From the NCBI GenBank assembly GCA_041178545.1, contig JBEGVB010000015.1, positions 1-47,252 on the forward strand: a DNA stretch of 47,252 bases. Direction: 5' to 3'. This stretch comes from JBEATZ01 sp041178545 (GTDB taxonomy: Bacteria; Planctomycetota; UBA1135; UBA2386). The notes below the pieces were generated by a model, which saw only the letters and a list, made by a program, of their open reading frames with translations, was not told the origin of the DNA and did no database searches. Of this stretch, positions 23,156 through 31,721 are shown one piece after another. Within the stretch, counting starts at the first letter, position 1; each line of letters starts with the position of its first letter. Made by a program: the position numbers and the translations under genes.

Positions 23156-23215
23156 GGGGCCGCACGCCCGGGGCCCGAGGCAGAAAGCCTTGCGGCGCGG
23201 CTGCGCGCACCGTGC

Positions 23216-23221
23216 TACGCT
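23216..23221 (+). promoter_or_regulatory. Extended -10-like box of the phosphopantetheinyl transferase gene
   Basis: TACGCT is preceded by TGC, giving an extended -10 form (TG at 23213-23214). It ends 12 bases before the ATG at 23234. A TTGCGG at 23190-23195 is 20 bases upstream, which is too far for a standard spacer. Confidence 0.35.
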
Positions 23222-23233
23222 CCGGCTCCCTCG

Positions 23234-23968
23234 ATGGACGACCTGCAACTCCATCCCTCGTTCGCACCCGTGGCACCCGGTTCGGTGCGCCTCGCCCCCG
23301 GCGAGGTGCACGTGTGGGCCATCCCTCTCACCGGCGAGCCGGAGCAGTTCCAGGACCTGCTCTCGGCCACCGAGCGTGCCCGCTCCGAACGGTTCCGCTT
23401 CCTCGACCACCGCCGCCGCCACGTGATCGCCCACGGCTGCATGCGCGTGATCCTCGGCGGCTGTGCCGGGGCCGACCCGGCAGTGCTTGAGATCGCCATC
23501 GGCACCCGGGGCAAGCCGTTCCTGCCCCGGTACCCGCACCTCCACTTCAACCTGTCCCACTCGGGCCATCTCGCGCTGCTCGCCGTGGGGGACCGCGAGC
23601 TCGGGGTCGACGTGGAGAAGCTCCGCCACCTGGAGAGCCTGCAGGACATCGCCCGCCGCCATTTCTCACAGGCCGAGTTCGAGGCGCTCTGCTCCCTGCC
23701 GGAAGACCGGCAGCTGCAGGGCTTCTACCGGCTGTGGACCCGCAAGGAGGCGTACATCAAGGCGGTTGGGGTGGGCCTGAGCATGCCCCTCGACGTGTTC
23801 GATGTGTCGCTCGCGGACGAGGCCAGGTTCCTCGGTTTCCGCGATGGCAACGAGGACCCAGCCCTCTGGACCCTGCGCGATGTCTCGCCAGGGCCCGGTT
23901 ACACGGGGGCCCTTGCCGTCCGCACCGCACAGGCGGCTGTTCGGCTGCTCGCGGCCACCGCCACCTGA
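23234..23968 (+). CDS. Sfp-type 4'-phosphopantetheinyl transferase
   Basis: This 244-residue enzyme transfers phosphopantetheine from CoA to the serine of carrier proteins (ACP, PCP or similar). The Sfp/AcpT family signature is complete: FNLSHSGHL at about 105-113, GVDVE at 124-128 (the magnesium-binding Asp and Glu) and WTRKEAYIKA at about 168-177. The N-terminal part contains RFRFLDHRRRHVIAHG, matching the typical helix before the CoA-binding region. The length is typical. The ATG at 23234 gives the normal start. No carrier-protein, polyketide, peptide synthetase or fatty-acid gene is nearby, so its target cannot be inferred from context. Confidence 0.92.
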   Translation: MDDLQLHPSFAPVAPGSVRLAPGEVHVWAIPLTGEPEQFQDLLSATERARSERFRFLDHRRRHVIAHGCMRVILGGCAGADPAVLEIAIGTRGKPFLPRYPHLHFNLSHSGHLALLAVGDRELGVDVEKLRHLESLQDIARRHFSQAEFEALCSLPEDRQLQGFYRLWTRKEAYIKAVGVGLSMPLDVFDVSLADEARFLGFRDGNEDPALWTLRDVSPGPGYTGALAVRTAQAAVRLLAATAT

Positions 23969-24034
23969 GCGGTTGCGCCGCAGGGCACGAAGCTGCCTCG
24001 ATTTGCGCCGACTTTGTCCCTTGTGCCCGGCTGC

Positions 24035-24062
24035 TTGGCAAGTTGGTGGCACGCTCTATCGT
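24035..24062 (+). promoter_or_regulatory. Sigma70-like promoter before the LVIVD-repeat protein gene
   Basis: TTGGCA (24035-24040) is followed after 16 bases by TATCGT (24057-24062), matching consensus at five and four of six positions. This is the best -35/-10 pair in the window. It leaves a leader of roughly 65 bases before the ATG at 24134. The remainder of the 165-base gap after the transferase gene shows nothing clear. Confidence 0.55.
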
Positions 24063-24133
24063 CGTGCGTTCCGTCCGTCTCGTCGGGCGGTCGCTGCTGA
24101 CGTCGGCACTCCAACCACCCCAGGTCCTGCCCC

Positions 24134-26413
24134 ATGCACGAGTTCCGCTGCCTGCCCGTTCTCCTGCTCGCCGCCGCGACAGGCCTCCTCGGTCGAGCCG
24201 AGGCCCAGACCGCGAACTGCACCCTGCTGGGCACCCAGAACCTCCGCGCGCCCTATGCGAACATCTGGGGCTACGTCGCACCCAACGGCAAGGAGTACGC
24301 GCTGCTGGGCGCACGGACGGGGACCGCAGTCGTGGACTGTTCGAACCCGGCCCAGCCCGTCGAACGCGGTTTCATCCCGGGAGCCGCCTCCACGTGGCGC
24401 GAGCTGCAGACCTACAGCCACTACTGCTACGTGAGCACCGAGGCCGCGGCCGGGTTCCAGGTGATCGACCTGCAGAACCCGGATGCCCCGGTCCTGGTGG
24501 GGGTGACGGGCGCCACCTACTTCAACAACTGCCACACCATCTCCGTCGACCTCGGTGCCGGTCGGGTCTACTGCAACGGCACCAATGCGGGGACCGTGGT
24601 CTTCGACTGCGCAGCCAACCCCGCCAACCCGGTCTTCATCGGCTACGCGACGCTGTCGGGGAACACGAACTACCTGCACGACCTGCACGTCTCCAACGGC
24701 TTCGGCTACGCGTCGATGATCTACAACGGCCAGCTGCGCATCTGGGACACCACCGTGTTCCCGCCGGCCACGTTGAGCAACACCAGCACGCCCAACACCT
24801 TCACCCACAACGCGTGGCCGAACGCCAACCACACACTGGTGGCGACCACCGACGAGCGCGCAGGCAGCGTGGTGAAGTTCTACGACATCACCAACAAGGC
24901 CGCGCCGGTGCCGCTGGGCCAGTACTCGACCAACCCGGTGTCGGTCCCGCACAACGCCTACATCATCGGCAACCTCTGCCACGTGGCCTGGTACACCGAG
25001 GGCTACATCCTGCTGGACATCACCAACCCCAGCGCGCCGGTGGAGATCGCCAGCTACGACACCTGGCCCGGCACCAGCGGTGGCTTCAACGGGGCCTGGG
25101 GCGTCTACCCGTTCATGCCCTCGGGCAACATCTACATCATGGACATCTCGACCGGGCTCTACATCGTCCGGCCGCAGGTCACGGACATGGCGCTCACGCA
25201 CACGCCGCTGCCTGCGCTGGTGGGTGACGAGGATGGTCCGTACGAGGTGCTGGTCGGCTACACGTCCAGCAACCCGCTCGTGTCGATGACCCTCAACTAC
25301 CGGTTGGGGACCGGCCCCGTGCAGACGGTTGCCATGGCGCCCACCAGCACGCCCGGCCAGTACCGCGGCTCCATCCCCGGCCAGTATGCGCCGCAGGCAG
25401 TGAGCTACTGGGTCGACGCGGTCGACACCGTGGCCAGCCGCAGGCTGCCGGCCACGGACGAGTACTCGTTCTTCGTCGGCGCCGTCAACCGCGTCTGGTT
25501 CGACGACCTCGAGACGGACCGCGGCTGGACCCAGGGATTCGTCGTGGGTTCGAGCGACTGGCAGCGCGGCACGCCACGTGGGCTGTCGGGCACCTCGGGC
25601 GGCGTGGGCTGGGCGGACCCTGGCTCTGCCTTCAGCGGCACCAATGCGTGGGGCACCGACCTCGGGCCCACTGGGTTCAACGGCGCCTACGCCAACAACG
25701 TCTCCACGTTCCTGCAGTCGCCTGCGATCCCGACCACGGGCGCCCAGGGCCTGACCCTGCGCTACCGCCGCTGGCTGACCCTCGCGGCAGGTGACACCGC
25801 GAGGCTGCTGGTGAACGGCACGACCGTGTTCACCACGTCGAGTGCGGTCAACGACACCAGCTGGCAGCTCGTCGAGCACGACATCAGCGCCATCGCCAAC
25901 ACCGCAGCCAACCTGACCGTGCGCTTCGAACTGGTGACGAACGGCACCAACATTTCCGGCGGCTGGACCCTCGACGACATCGAGCTCGCGCAGCTGCAGG
26001 ACTGCCTGCCGCCGCGCCTTTACGGCACGGCCTCGGCTGGTTCCGGCGGGCTCGCCCCCGGCATCGGCACGACCGGCGTGTCGCGCACCGGCTCGACCTT
26101 CAGCGTCGACTCCACCAACTGTGTCGGCGGCGCGCCCGCGTTCCTCGGCATCGCGTTCGTGAGCGCCAACGTGCCGCTGTTCGGCATCCAGGCGCTGGTG
26201 GACCCCAACTCCGCCGCGTTCCTGTTCGGCGTCGCCAGCGGTGCAGCCGGCGTGCCGGGAGCCGGCAGCGTGTCGTGGAGCTTCGGCGTTCCGGCAAGTG
26301 CATCGCTCGACAACCTCGACCTGTTCCACCAGGTGATCACGCTCGACAGCGGCGCCCCCTCGGGCCCGTTTGCCGCGAGCGCCGGCGCCCGCGTCCGCGT
26401 CTGCAGGAACTGA
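24134..26413 (+). CDS. Choice-of-anchor B / LVIVD-repeat secreted protein with shared C-terminal domain
   Basis: This 759-residue exported protein has a signal peptide ending near GRAEAQ. Residues of about 25-355 form LVIVD-type repeats of the choice-of-anchor B family: GTAVVDCSNPAQPVERGFI, GFQVIDLQNPDAPVLVG, VVFDCAANPANPVFIGY, VKFYDITNKAAPVPLGQY and ILLDITNPSAPVEIASY. These build a beta-propeller-like surface domain. An Ig-like section follows (about 360-450), then a jelly-roll-like section (about 455-615, WFDDLETDRGW to WTLDDIELAQL). The last 130 residues (from about PRLYGTASAG) belong to the C-terminal domain also found on the proteins at 1089-2759 and 27786-29468. It is probably a cell-surface or secreted binding protein; no enzyme motif is seen. 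Confidence 0.85.
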   Translation: MHEFRCLPVLLLAAATGLLGRAEAQTANCTLLGTQNLRAPYANIWGYVAPNGKEYALLGARTGTAVVDCSNPAQPVERGFIPGAASTWRELQTYSHYCYVSTEAAAGFQVIDLQNPDAPVLVGVTGATYFNNCHTISVDLGAGRVYCNGTNAGTVVFDCAANPANPVFIGYATLSGNTNYLHDLHVSNGFGYASMIYNGQLRIWDTTVFPPATLSNTSTPNTFTHNAWPNANHTLVATTDERAGSVVKFYDITNKAAPVPLGQYSTNPVSVPHNAYIIGNLCHVAWYTEGYILLDITNPSAPVEIASYDTWPGTSGGFNGAWGVYPFMPSGNIYIMDISTGLYIVRPQVTDMALTHTPLPALVGDEDGPYEVLVGYTSSNPLVSMTLNYRLGTGPVQTVAMAPTSTPGQYRGSIPGQYAPQAVSYWVDAVDTVASRRLPATDEYSFFVGAVNRVWFDDLETDRGWTQGFVVGSSDWQRGTPRGLSGTSGGVGWADPGSAFSGTNAWGTDLGPTGFNGAYANNVSTFLQSPAIPTTGAQGLTLRYRRWLTLAAGDTARLLVNGTTVFTTSSAVNDTSWQLVEHDISAIANTAANLTVRFELVTNGTNISGGWTLDDIELAQLQDCLPPRLYGTASAGSGGLAPGIGTTGVSRTGSTFSVDSTNCVGGAPAFLGIAFVSANVPLFGIQALVDPNSAAFLFGVASGAAGVPGAGSVSWSFGVPASASLDNLDLFHQVITLDSGAPSGPFAASAGARVRVCRN

Positions 26414-26453
26414 GCGTCGAGGGCGCGAGCTTCCGCCGCGGGGCCGTTGCGCC

Positions 26454-26459
26454 TACGCT
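26454..26459 (+). promoter_or_regulatory. -10-like box close to the start of the double DUF1080 gene
   Basis: TACGCT ends six bases before the ATG at 26466. A weak -35 candidate, TTCCGC at 26431-26436, lies 17 bases upstream. The same hexamer precedes the phosphopantetheinyl transferase gene. Confidence 0.3.
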
Positions 26460-26465
26460 GCGGCG

Positions 26466-27740
26466 ATGCGCCGCGCCCTCCTCGTCTGCCTCTTCCTCGC
26501 CGCCGCGTTGCCTGCCCAGCAGCCCTCTTCCTGGCAGCCGCTGTGGAACGGCAAGGACCTGTCGGGCTGGCGTGGGTTGCGCCACATCGACCCGCGCCAG
26601 CTGGAGGCGATGCCGGCTGCAGAGCGCGACAAGCTGCTTGCCGAGGACATGGCGAGCGCCCGGAAGCACTGGTCGGTGGTCGACGGCGAACTCCGCAACG
26701 ACGGCGAGGGTGCATTCCTCACCACGGACCGCGACTACGCGGACATGGAGCTCGAGCTGGAGTACCGGACCGTCGCGCTCGCGGACTCGGGCATCTACCT
26801 GCGCGGCACGCCCCAGGTCCAGATCTGGGACACCACCAAGGAGGGTGGCAAGTGGAACCTCGGTGCCGACAAGGGCAGCGGCGGCTTGTGGAACAACAAG
26901 GTCCACGAGCGCATGCCGCTGGTGCTGGCCGACAAGCCCTTCGGCGAGTGGAACCACCTGCGCATCCGCCAGGTCGGCGAGCTCACGTGGGTCTGGCTGA
27001 ACCAGCAGCTCGTCGTGGACGGCGTGGTGATGGAGAACTTCTGGGACCGCGCGAAGCCACTGTACCGGTCCGGGCCGATCCAGCTGCAGACCCACGGCGG
27101 TGAGATCCGCTTCCGCAACCTGCGGCTGCGCGAGCTGGCCGCGGACGAGGCCAACGCGGTGCTCGCGGCGCGCGACGCAGCGGGGTTCGAGCGCGTGTTC
27201 GACGGCAAGAGCCTCGCCGGCTGGCAGGGGGCCGTGGACGACTACGAGGTGGTGGACGGCGCCATCCGCTGCAAGGCCGGCAGGGGCGGCAACCTGTTCA
27301 CCAAGGAGTCGTACCGGGACTTCACCGCCCGGTTGCGGTTCCGGCTGCCGCCCGGAGGCAACAACGGGCTCGCGATCCGCTTTTCCGGCCAGGGCAACCC
27401 GGCCTTCGACGCGATGGAGGTCCAGGTGCTCGACGACCAGCACCCCAAGTACGCGACGCTCAAGGACTGGCAGTACTGCGGCTCGGTCTACAGCCTCGTC
27501 GCGGCGCACCGCGGCTACGTGCGGCCTGCCGGCCAGTGGAACCACGAAGAGGTGACGGTGCAGGGCTCCCGTGTGAAGGTCGTGCTCAACGGCACCACGA
27601 TCGTCGACACGGACGTGGCGAAGGCCACGCCAGCGGAGGGCAAGGAGCACCCGGGCCGCAGCCGCACCGAGGGACACTTCGGCTTCGCGGGCCACAACGA
27701 CCCGGTGGAGTTCTGCGACGTGTCGATCCGCAGGCTGTGA
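26466..27740 (+). CDS. Secreted protein with two DUF1080 (3-keto-disaccharide hydrolase-like) domains
   Basis: This 424-residue exported protein has the signal MRRALLVCLFLAAALPAQ and two tandem DUF1080 domains. Domain 1 (about 24-215) opens with PLWNGKDLSGWRGL and contains the block DSGIYLRGTPQVQIWD and the end GPIQLQTHGGEIRFRNLRL. Domain 2 (about 240-424) opens with RVFDGKSLAGWQGA, contains NNGLAIRFSG and ends with EGHFGFAGHNDPVEFCDVSIR. The family adopts a GH16-like jelly-roll; characterised members cleave 3-keto-glycosides, and others may only bind sugars. It follows the LVIVD protein after 52 bases on the same strand and is convergent with the di-heme peroxidase. Confidence 0.9.
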   Translation: MRRALLVCLFLAAALPAQQPSSWQPLWNGKDLSGWRGLRHIDPRQLEAMPAAERDKLLAEDMASARKHWSVVDGELRNDGEGAFLTTDRDYADMELELEYRTVALADSGIYLRGTPQVQIWDTTKEGGKWNLGADKGSGGLWNNKVHERMPLVLADKPFGEWNHLRIRQVGELTWVWLNQQLVVDGVVMENFWDRAKPLYRSGPIQLQTHGGEIRFRNLRLRELAADEANAVLAARDAAGFERVFDGKSLAGWQGAVDDYEVVDGAIRCKAGRGGNLFTKESYRDFTARLRFRLPPGGNNGLAIRFSGQGNPAFDAMEVQVLDDQHPKYATLKDWQYCGSVYSLVAAHRGYVRPAGQWNHEEVTVQGSRVKVVLNGTTIVDTDVAKATPAEGKEHPGRSRTEGHFGFAGHNDPVEFCDVSIRRL

Positions 27741-27755
27741 GCGCCGCGCGGGCGC

Positions 27756-27776
27756 GGGCCGCAGTGAGCGCAGCCC
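27756..27776. terminator. Imperfect hairpin between convergent genes
   Basis: GGGCCGC (27756-27762) can pair with GCG and GCCC (27768-27776) around AGTGA with a two-base bulge. It lies between the facing stops at 27740 and 27786. There is no T-tract. Confidence 0.35.
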
Positions 27777-27785
27777 GGGAACCGC

Positions 27786-29468
27786 TCAGCGCAGCCTGAC
27801 CTCGGAGCCGGCCGTCGCGGCGATGCCGCCCGGGCTGGCCGCGTCCTGCACGAAGCCCTGGAAGAACACGGAGAGACCGACCAGGGCCTGGTTGTTGGGG
27901 ATGTTCGTGCGCCAGGTGGCGTAGCCCGTGGCACCCACAGCGCCTGCGAGCGGCAGCAGCACGCCCGTGGCAGTGCTGCCGAGGTGCAGCGGCAGTGCAC
28001 CCACGTAGGTCGGGGGTGTCAGGGCATCGACTGCGAACCCGAGGAAGCCGAGTCCGCCGCCGTGGCCGCCGACGAGCCCGACCTGGTAGCCCACGCTGCC
28101 CGGGAACACCGGCTGGTGGTCGATCAGTTCCGGCATCGTGCTGCCTGCGAGCCCAGGTGCGAGCGCGCGCGGCCCGAAGCGGGTGCCGCGCAGCATCGGG
28201 TGGTCGAACGGCGGCAGGCCCTGCGCCACGCGCGGGTCGGTGAGGGCGTTCTGCACGAAGTCCTCGATCGCCAGCATGTCGTTGAGGGTCACGCCGTTCT
28301 GGTTCAGCGGCACGAGGAAGGTGTCCAGGTTGTCGCGGAAGGCACCGCCACCTGTGAGGTACAGGTTGACCATCGAGTGCGGGTTGGTTGCCGCGGCCGG
28401 GTCGCCGAGCGGCGGCATCGAGCCGTCGTGCAGCATGGCGGGACGCAGTCCGGCGTTGCGCAGGCTGGGCGTCTTGAAGGCGCCGCGGTCGGGCATCGCC
28501 TGCGTGACGTTCATGCGACCCGGGTCCTCCTGCCACGGCCGGATGCCGAGGTTGTGGTAGAAGTCGTCGGAGAACAGCGGCGGGGTGTGGCAGAGCGAGC
28601 ACCGGCCGTTGCCCTGGAACAGGGTCCAGCCGAGCTGCTGCTGGGCCGTGAGCGCGGTGGTGCTGCCGGCCATGAAGCGGTCCCAGGGCGTCTGGTCCGG
28701 GTTGAGGGAGCGTTGGTAGCTCGCGAGCGCGAATGCGATGCGGCGCGCGGTGATCGCGGGGTCGCCGAATGCGTTGCGGAACAGGTCCGGGTAGGTGGGG
28801 AACGAGGCAAGGCCGGCAGCGAGGTCCGGCGTGAGGTTGGTGGCGAGCCGCAGTGGCTGGATGCGCTGCAGCTTCTGACGCACGTCGTTCCAGGTCCGAC
28901 CGTCGTGGCCCATCTCGACCGTGCTGAGGATCGGACCGAGCGACTGGCTCTCCAGCGCGCCGCCGAAGGCAATGGCCACGGTCTGGGTCTCCGGGTCGGT
29001 GAAGACCGTGCTGGCGCGACCGTCCCAGAAGAGCTCCGCATGGTGGCCGGCACCCACGAACGAGTTGGTCACGCGCCCGGTCACCTGCGTGTCGAAACCG
29101 AAGGTCGGCACCGGGGTGAAGTCGCCGTTTGCAGCGCGGTGCACCACGCCGAGCGAGCCGCGGATGTCGTCGGCAGTGCCGACGAGGCCGTCTGCACCGG
29201 GGTTGACCGGCTGGTTGGGTCGCCGGAGCCGCCCGTCGGCACCGCCGTGTTCGGGCTGGTGGCAGCTCGCGCAGGCCATGGTGTCGTCCGAGGCCAGTTG
29301 CTCCTCCCAGAACAGGAACTTGCCCAGCAACGCCTTCTGCGGGGTGAGCGGGTTCTCGACCGGGACCGGTGCCGGGGGCAGCTGGGCGCGCAGTCCCTCG
29401 TGGGCCGTGGCGAGGAGTCCCACCAAGGGAGCGCCCAGGAGAACCAGGAATCCGCGCGTGTGCATCAT
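27786..29468 (-). CDS. Di-heme cytochrome-c peroxidase/MauG-like protein with shared C-terminal domain
   Basis: This 560-residue periplasmic protein of the bacterial cytochrome-c peroxidase/MauG family has an N-terminal export signal (GFLVLLGAPLVGLLATA). The two heme c sites are CASCH (66-70) and CSLCH (290-294). Supporting blocks are LTPQKALLGKFLFWEEQLAS, NSFVGAGHHAELFWDGRA and FKTPSLRNAGLRPAMLHDGS, all typical of this family. The family proper ends near residue 415. The extra 120-140 residues (from about FGPRALAPGL) are Gly/Ala-rich and resemble the tail of the secreted proteins at 1089-2759 and 24134-26413. The function could be peroxide reduction or oxidative modification of another protein. 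A start three bases later (second Met) is equally possible. Confidence 0.88.
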   Translation of the reverse strand: MMHTRGFLVLLGAPLVGLLATAHEGLRAQLPPAPVPVENPLTPQKALLGKFLFWEEQLASDDTMACASCHQPEHGGADGRLRRPNQPVNPGADGLVGTADDIRGSLGVVHRAANGDFTPVPTFGFDTQVTGRVTNSFVGAGHHAELFWDGRASTVFTDPETQTVAIAFGGALESQSLGPILSTVEMGHDGRTWNDVRQKLQRIQPLRLATNLTPDLAAGLASFPTYPDLFRNAFGDPAITARRIAFALASYQRSLNPDQTPWDRFMAGSTTALTAQQQLGWTLFQGNGRCSLCHTPPLFSDDFYHNLGIRPWQEDPGRMNVTQAMPDRGAFKTPSLRNAGLRPAMLHDGSMPPLGDPAAATNPHSMVNLYLTGGGAFRDNLDTFLVPLNQNGVTLNDMLAIEDFVQNALTDPRVAQGLPPFDHPMLRGTRFGPRALAPGLAGSTMPELIDHQPVFPGSVGYQVGLVGGHGGGLGFLGFAVDALTPPTYVGALPLHLGSTATGVLLPLAGAVGATGYATWRTNIPNNQALVGLSVFFQGFVQDAASPGGIAATAGSEVRLR

Positions 29469-29496
29469 GTTCGGACCGCCTCGCTACGTGCACCCA

Positions 29497-29502
29497 AGTC
29501 TA
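29497..29502 (-). promoter_or_regulatory. -10-like box upstream of the di-heme peroxidase gene
   Basis: On the minus strand TAGACT lies 28 bases before the ATG at 29468. The same hexamer precedes the helical-repeat gene at 31574. The intervening leader holds a 15-base element shared with the DUF1549 gene. No -35 box is convincing. Confidence 0.3.
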
Positions 29503-29605
29503 GTCCATGGGACGTGTCCGGGAAGGGACCTGGTTCCGGTCCGTTCCGTTGTTGCAACTGCCTCGGGTTGGAGCGCACAGGCGCCGTGCTGTCGGCACCA
29601 CGGCC

Positions 29606-30721
29606 TCAGCCGCCGAACAACTGGGTCCAGTGCGACTCGCTGCGGCCGAGCCCGGTCCGGGCGTGCCCACCCATCATGTTGACGTGGTGGCCCGGGCTGT
29701 GCCACCAGGCCTCGATCGCCCCGGTCCCGCGGTCCTGGCCCCACGCAATGTTCTCGGCCGAGGCGCTCGTCCCCGCCGCTGCAGCACGGTCGCCAAACGT
29801 GCGCCTGCCCGGCACGGGGGACTCGTGGCTGAAGAACCCGAGTTTGCGCATGTCCTCGGAGTGGGTGCGGGCGGCGTCACTGAGCTTCGGGTCCAGTGCC
29901 ACGACCGTGCGGCCCATGGCGATGCGGATGCGGTTCAGTTGCTCGGTGCCGGCGAACTCCTCGGGATCGGTGGTGGCAGCGAGTGCCTGGTTGCGGAGCA
30001 GGGTCTGGCCGTCGCGGGCGGGGAGGGGCATGGAGGCGAGAGCGAGGGTGCGGCAGGATGCGTCCAGCTCCTGCTCCAGCGTGGGAACGGGTCCCAGCTG
30101 GGCGAACTTGTCCACGTGCTTGCGCCCGGCGGGGTCGAGGTCGGCCACCTGGACGGCGCGCAGGTAGAGGTCGAACCACGCGCACAGGTCGGCGTGGGCC
30201 GTGCGGAGCCCGGCGGCTGCCCGGTCCAGGTCCGGGTTGGCACCGAGGACCGTTGCCGGGTCCAGCAGCACCAGCTCCATGAGCTCGCTGCGGATCGGGT
30301 CGAGATCCTTTGCGATCCGTTCCTTGGTGGGCGTGCCCTCGCGGTACACGGCAGCGGCCTGTTCGCGCAGCTGCTCGATGCGCCTCGTGCGCACCTTGTC
30401 GTGCAGCTTCTGGTGCGCCTTCGGGACCGCCTTGGCAAAGGAGGCGCGGAACCGCTCGAGGTCGCGCTGCCAGTCGCGGCGGCGTTGTTCGGTGGTGGTG
30501 CGGGCGGTGTCGAACAGTGCGAGCGAGCCCGGCAGTCCGCGGACCATGAGCTCTGCGGCGAGGGGCTCGCGGGCTGCCGCGTCGGTGTCAGGGTCCTTCA
30601 GCCGCATCTGCAGCTGCAGGATCGTGGGGGGCGGCGCAGGCTCCTGTGCGTGCACCAGCAATGCCGTCGTGGACACGGCAAGGAGGCGTACGAGCCTGCG
30701 TGTGGCAGCCGACCTGCTCAT
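29606..30721 (-). CDS. Secreted CAP (SCP/PR1-like) domain protein
   Basis: This 371-residue exported protein has a signal ending near LLVHAQ. Residues of about 25-250 are mainly helical and charged (for example RRRDWQRDLERFRASFAKAV) with no known family. The CAP/SCP domain occupies the last 110 residues: LNRIRIAMGRTVVALDPKLS, ARTHSEDMRKLGFFSHESP, AENIAWGQD and AIEAWWHSPGHHVNMMGG. The two His of the CAP cavity are visible in FSHE and SPGHH. Bacterial CAP proteins are secreted and of varied or unknown function. The start overlaps the stop of the helical-repeat gene by four bases (ATGA), so the two form an operon. Confidence 0.85.
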   Translation of the reverse strand: MSRSAATRRLVRLLAVSTTALLVHAQEPAPPPTILQLQMRLKDPDTDAAAREPLAAELMVRGLPGSLALFDTARTTTEQRRRDWQRDLERFRASFAKAVPKAHQKLHDKVRTRRIEQLREQAAAVYREGTPTKERIAKDLDPIRSELMELVLLDPATVLGANPDLDRAAAGLRTAHADLCAWFDLYLRAVQVADLDPAGRKHVDKFAQLGPVPTLEQELDASCRTLALASMPLPARDGQTLLRNQALAATTDPEEFAGTEQLNRIRIAMGRTVVALDPKLSDAARTHSEDMRKLGFFSHESPVPGRRTFGDRAAAAGTSASAENIAWGQDRGTGAIEAWWHSPGHHVNMMGGHARTGLGRSESHWTQLFGG

Positions 30722-31566
30722 CCCCTGCGCGCCGGCTTGCCCGCGTCGGGCAGGGTCCAGTCGGGGTTCTTGTTGAGCCAGCGCTGCCAGTCCTCGTAGG
30801 CGCGATGGTTCTGCCCGGTGAGCGTGGCGAGGGTGGCCTGCCAGCGGGTGCGCACCTTGCTGATCGTGGCGCGCGCGTTCTGGGGGCCGAAGTTCACCGG
30901 TGCTCCCGGGTTGTTGTTGTCTGGGACCGAGGCCTTGGACTCGAGCTCGCCCCAGCGCACGAGCAGGCGCTTCACGACGTCGCGACGGGTGCGCAGTTCC
31001 ATGTCCTTGTGGTGGCCGAGCGCCCCGCCTGCGGCCGCCATGATGTCGTCCTCCGGCGAACGGAGGGCCTGCTCCAGCAGCCACTCGACCTGCTTCGGGT
31101 CGCAGGTGCGACCGAGGTTGTCGAGCAGGGTCGCGCGGAACCGGACGTAGTCGCGGCCGAAGCGGCTGTCCTCGGCGGCCTTCCTCAACTCCTTGGCACC
31201 GTCCTGCCCGAACGTGCCCAGTGCCTGTGCGGTCTCCTCGTACAGCTGCAGGCGGTCCACCGGGCGCAGCCTGCCGGAGCGGAACACTGCGCCGAGGGCG
31301 CGGGCCACGCGGTCGTGGTCCTTGGGGTGCATCGACTGGGGAGCGGTGGCCAGCCTGCGCACGAGCGCCACGGCCTGCAGGTCCTGCTCCATCTTCTTGT
31401 CCTTCACCAGGCCGTCGAGCTCCGCGAGCAGCGGTGGCAGCGCAGGGTCTTGTGCCGCTGCAGGTGTGTCCTGTGCGCGGGGGGCTGCCGCGAGGAGTGC
31501 TGCCAGGCAGGCGGCGGGCAGGAGTGGTCGGGCACTGCGGGACGTAAGGAACCGCCGTAGGTTCAT
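30718..31566 (-). CDS. Secreted helical (HEAT-like) repeat protein of unknown function
   Basis: This 282-residue product has a signal peptide (RPLLPAACLAALLAAAPRAQ), for which the ATG at 31566 is the best start. An in-frame start at 31605 would add 13 residues upstream. The mature part is helical with HEAT-like character: LLAELDGLVKDKK, DHDRVARALGAVFRSGRL, RDYVRFRATLLDNLGRTCDP and LLEQALRSPEDDIMAAAGGA. The C-terminus has a distinct YEDWQRWLNKNPDWTLP stretch. I recognise no named family. It is the first gene of a two-gene operon with the CAP-domain protein, and a joint extracytoplasmic role is inferred. Confidence 0.72.
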   Translation of the reverse strand: MNLRRFLTSRSARPLLPAACLAALLAAAPRAQDTPAAAQDPALPPLLAELDGLVKDKKMEQDLQAVALVRRLATAPQSMHPKDHDRVARALGAVFRSGRLRPVDRLQLYEETAQALGTFGQDGAKELRKAAEDSRFGRDYVRFRATLLDNLGRTCDPKQVEWLLEQALRSPEDDIMAAAGGALGHHKDMELRTRRDVVKRLLVRWGELESKASVPDNNNPGAPVNFGPQNARATISKVRTRWQATLATLTGQNHRAYEDWQRWLNKNPDWTLPDAGKPARRG

Positions 31567-31573
31567 GACTGCG

Positions 31574-31579
31574 AGTCTA
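31574..31579 (-). promoter_or_regulatory. -10-like box close to the start of the helical-repeat gene
   Basis: On the minus strand TAGACT ends seven bases before the ATG at 31566. No -35 consensus is seen. The divergent epimerase gene has its own such box at 31722. Confidence 0.3.
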
Positions 31580-31721
31580 GCGACGCGGCCCGGCAATGGG
31601 ACCACCCGTTGCCAACGGCGCGTGCCGTTCGTGTCGCACCTGCATGGAAGGGGGGCGAACCGCCCTGCAACGGCCAGTGGACGGGCAACCGGCTTTGGGC
31701 TACAGCAGGGCGTCTCCCCAC

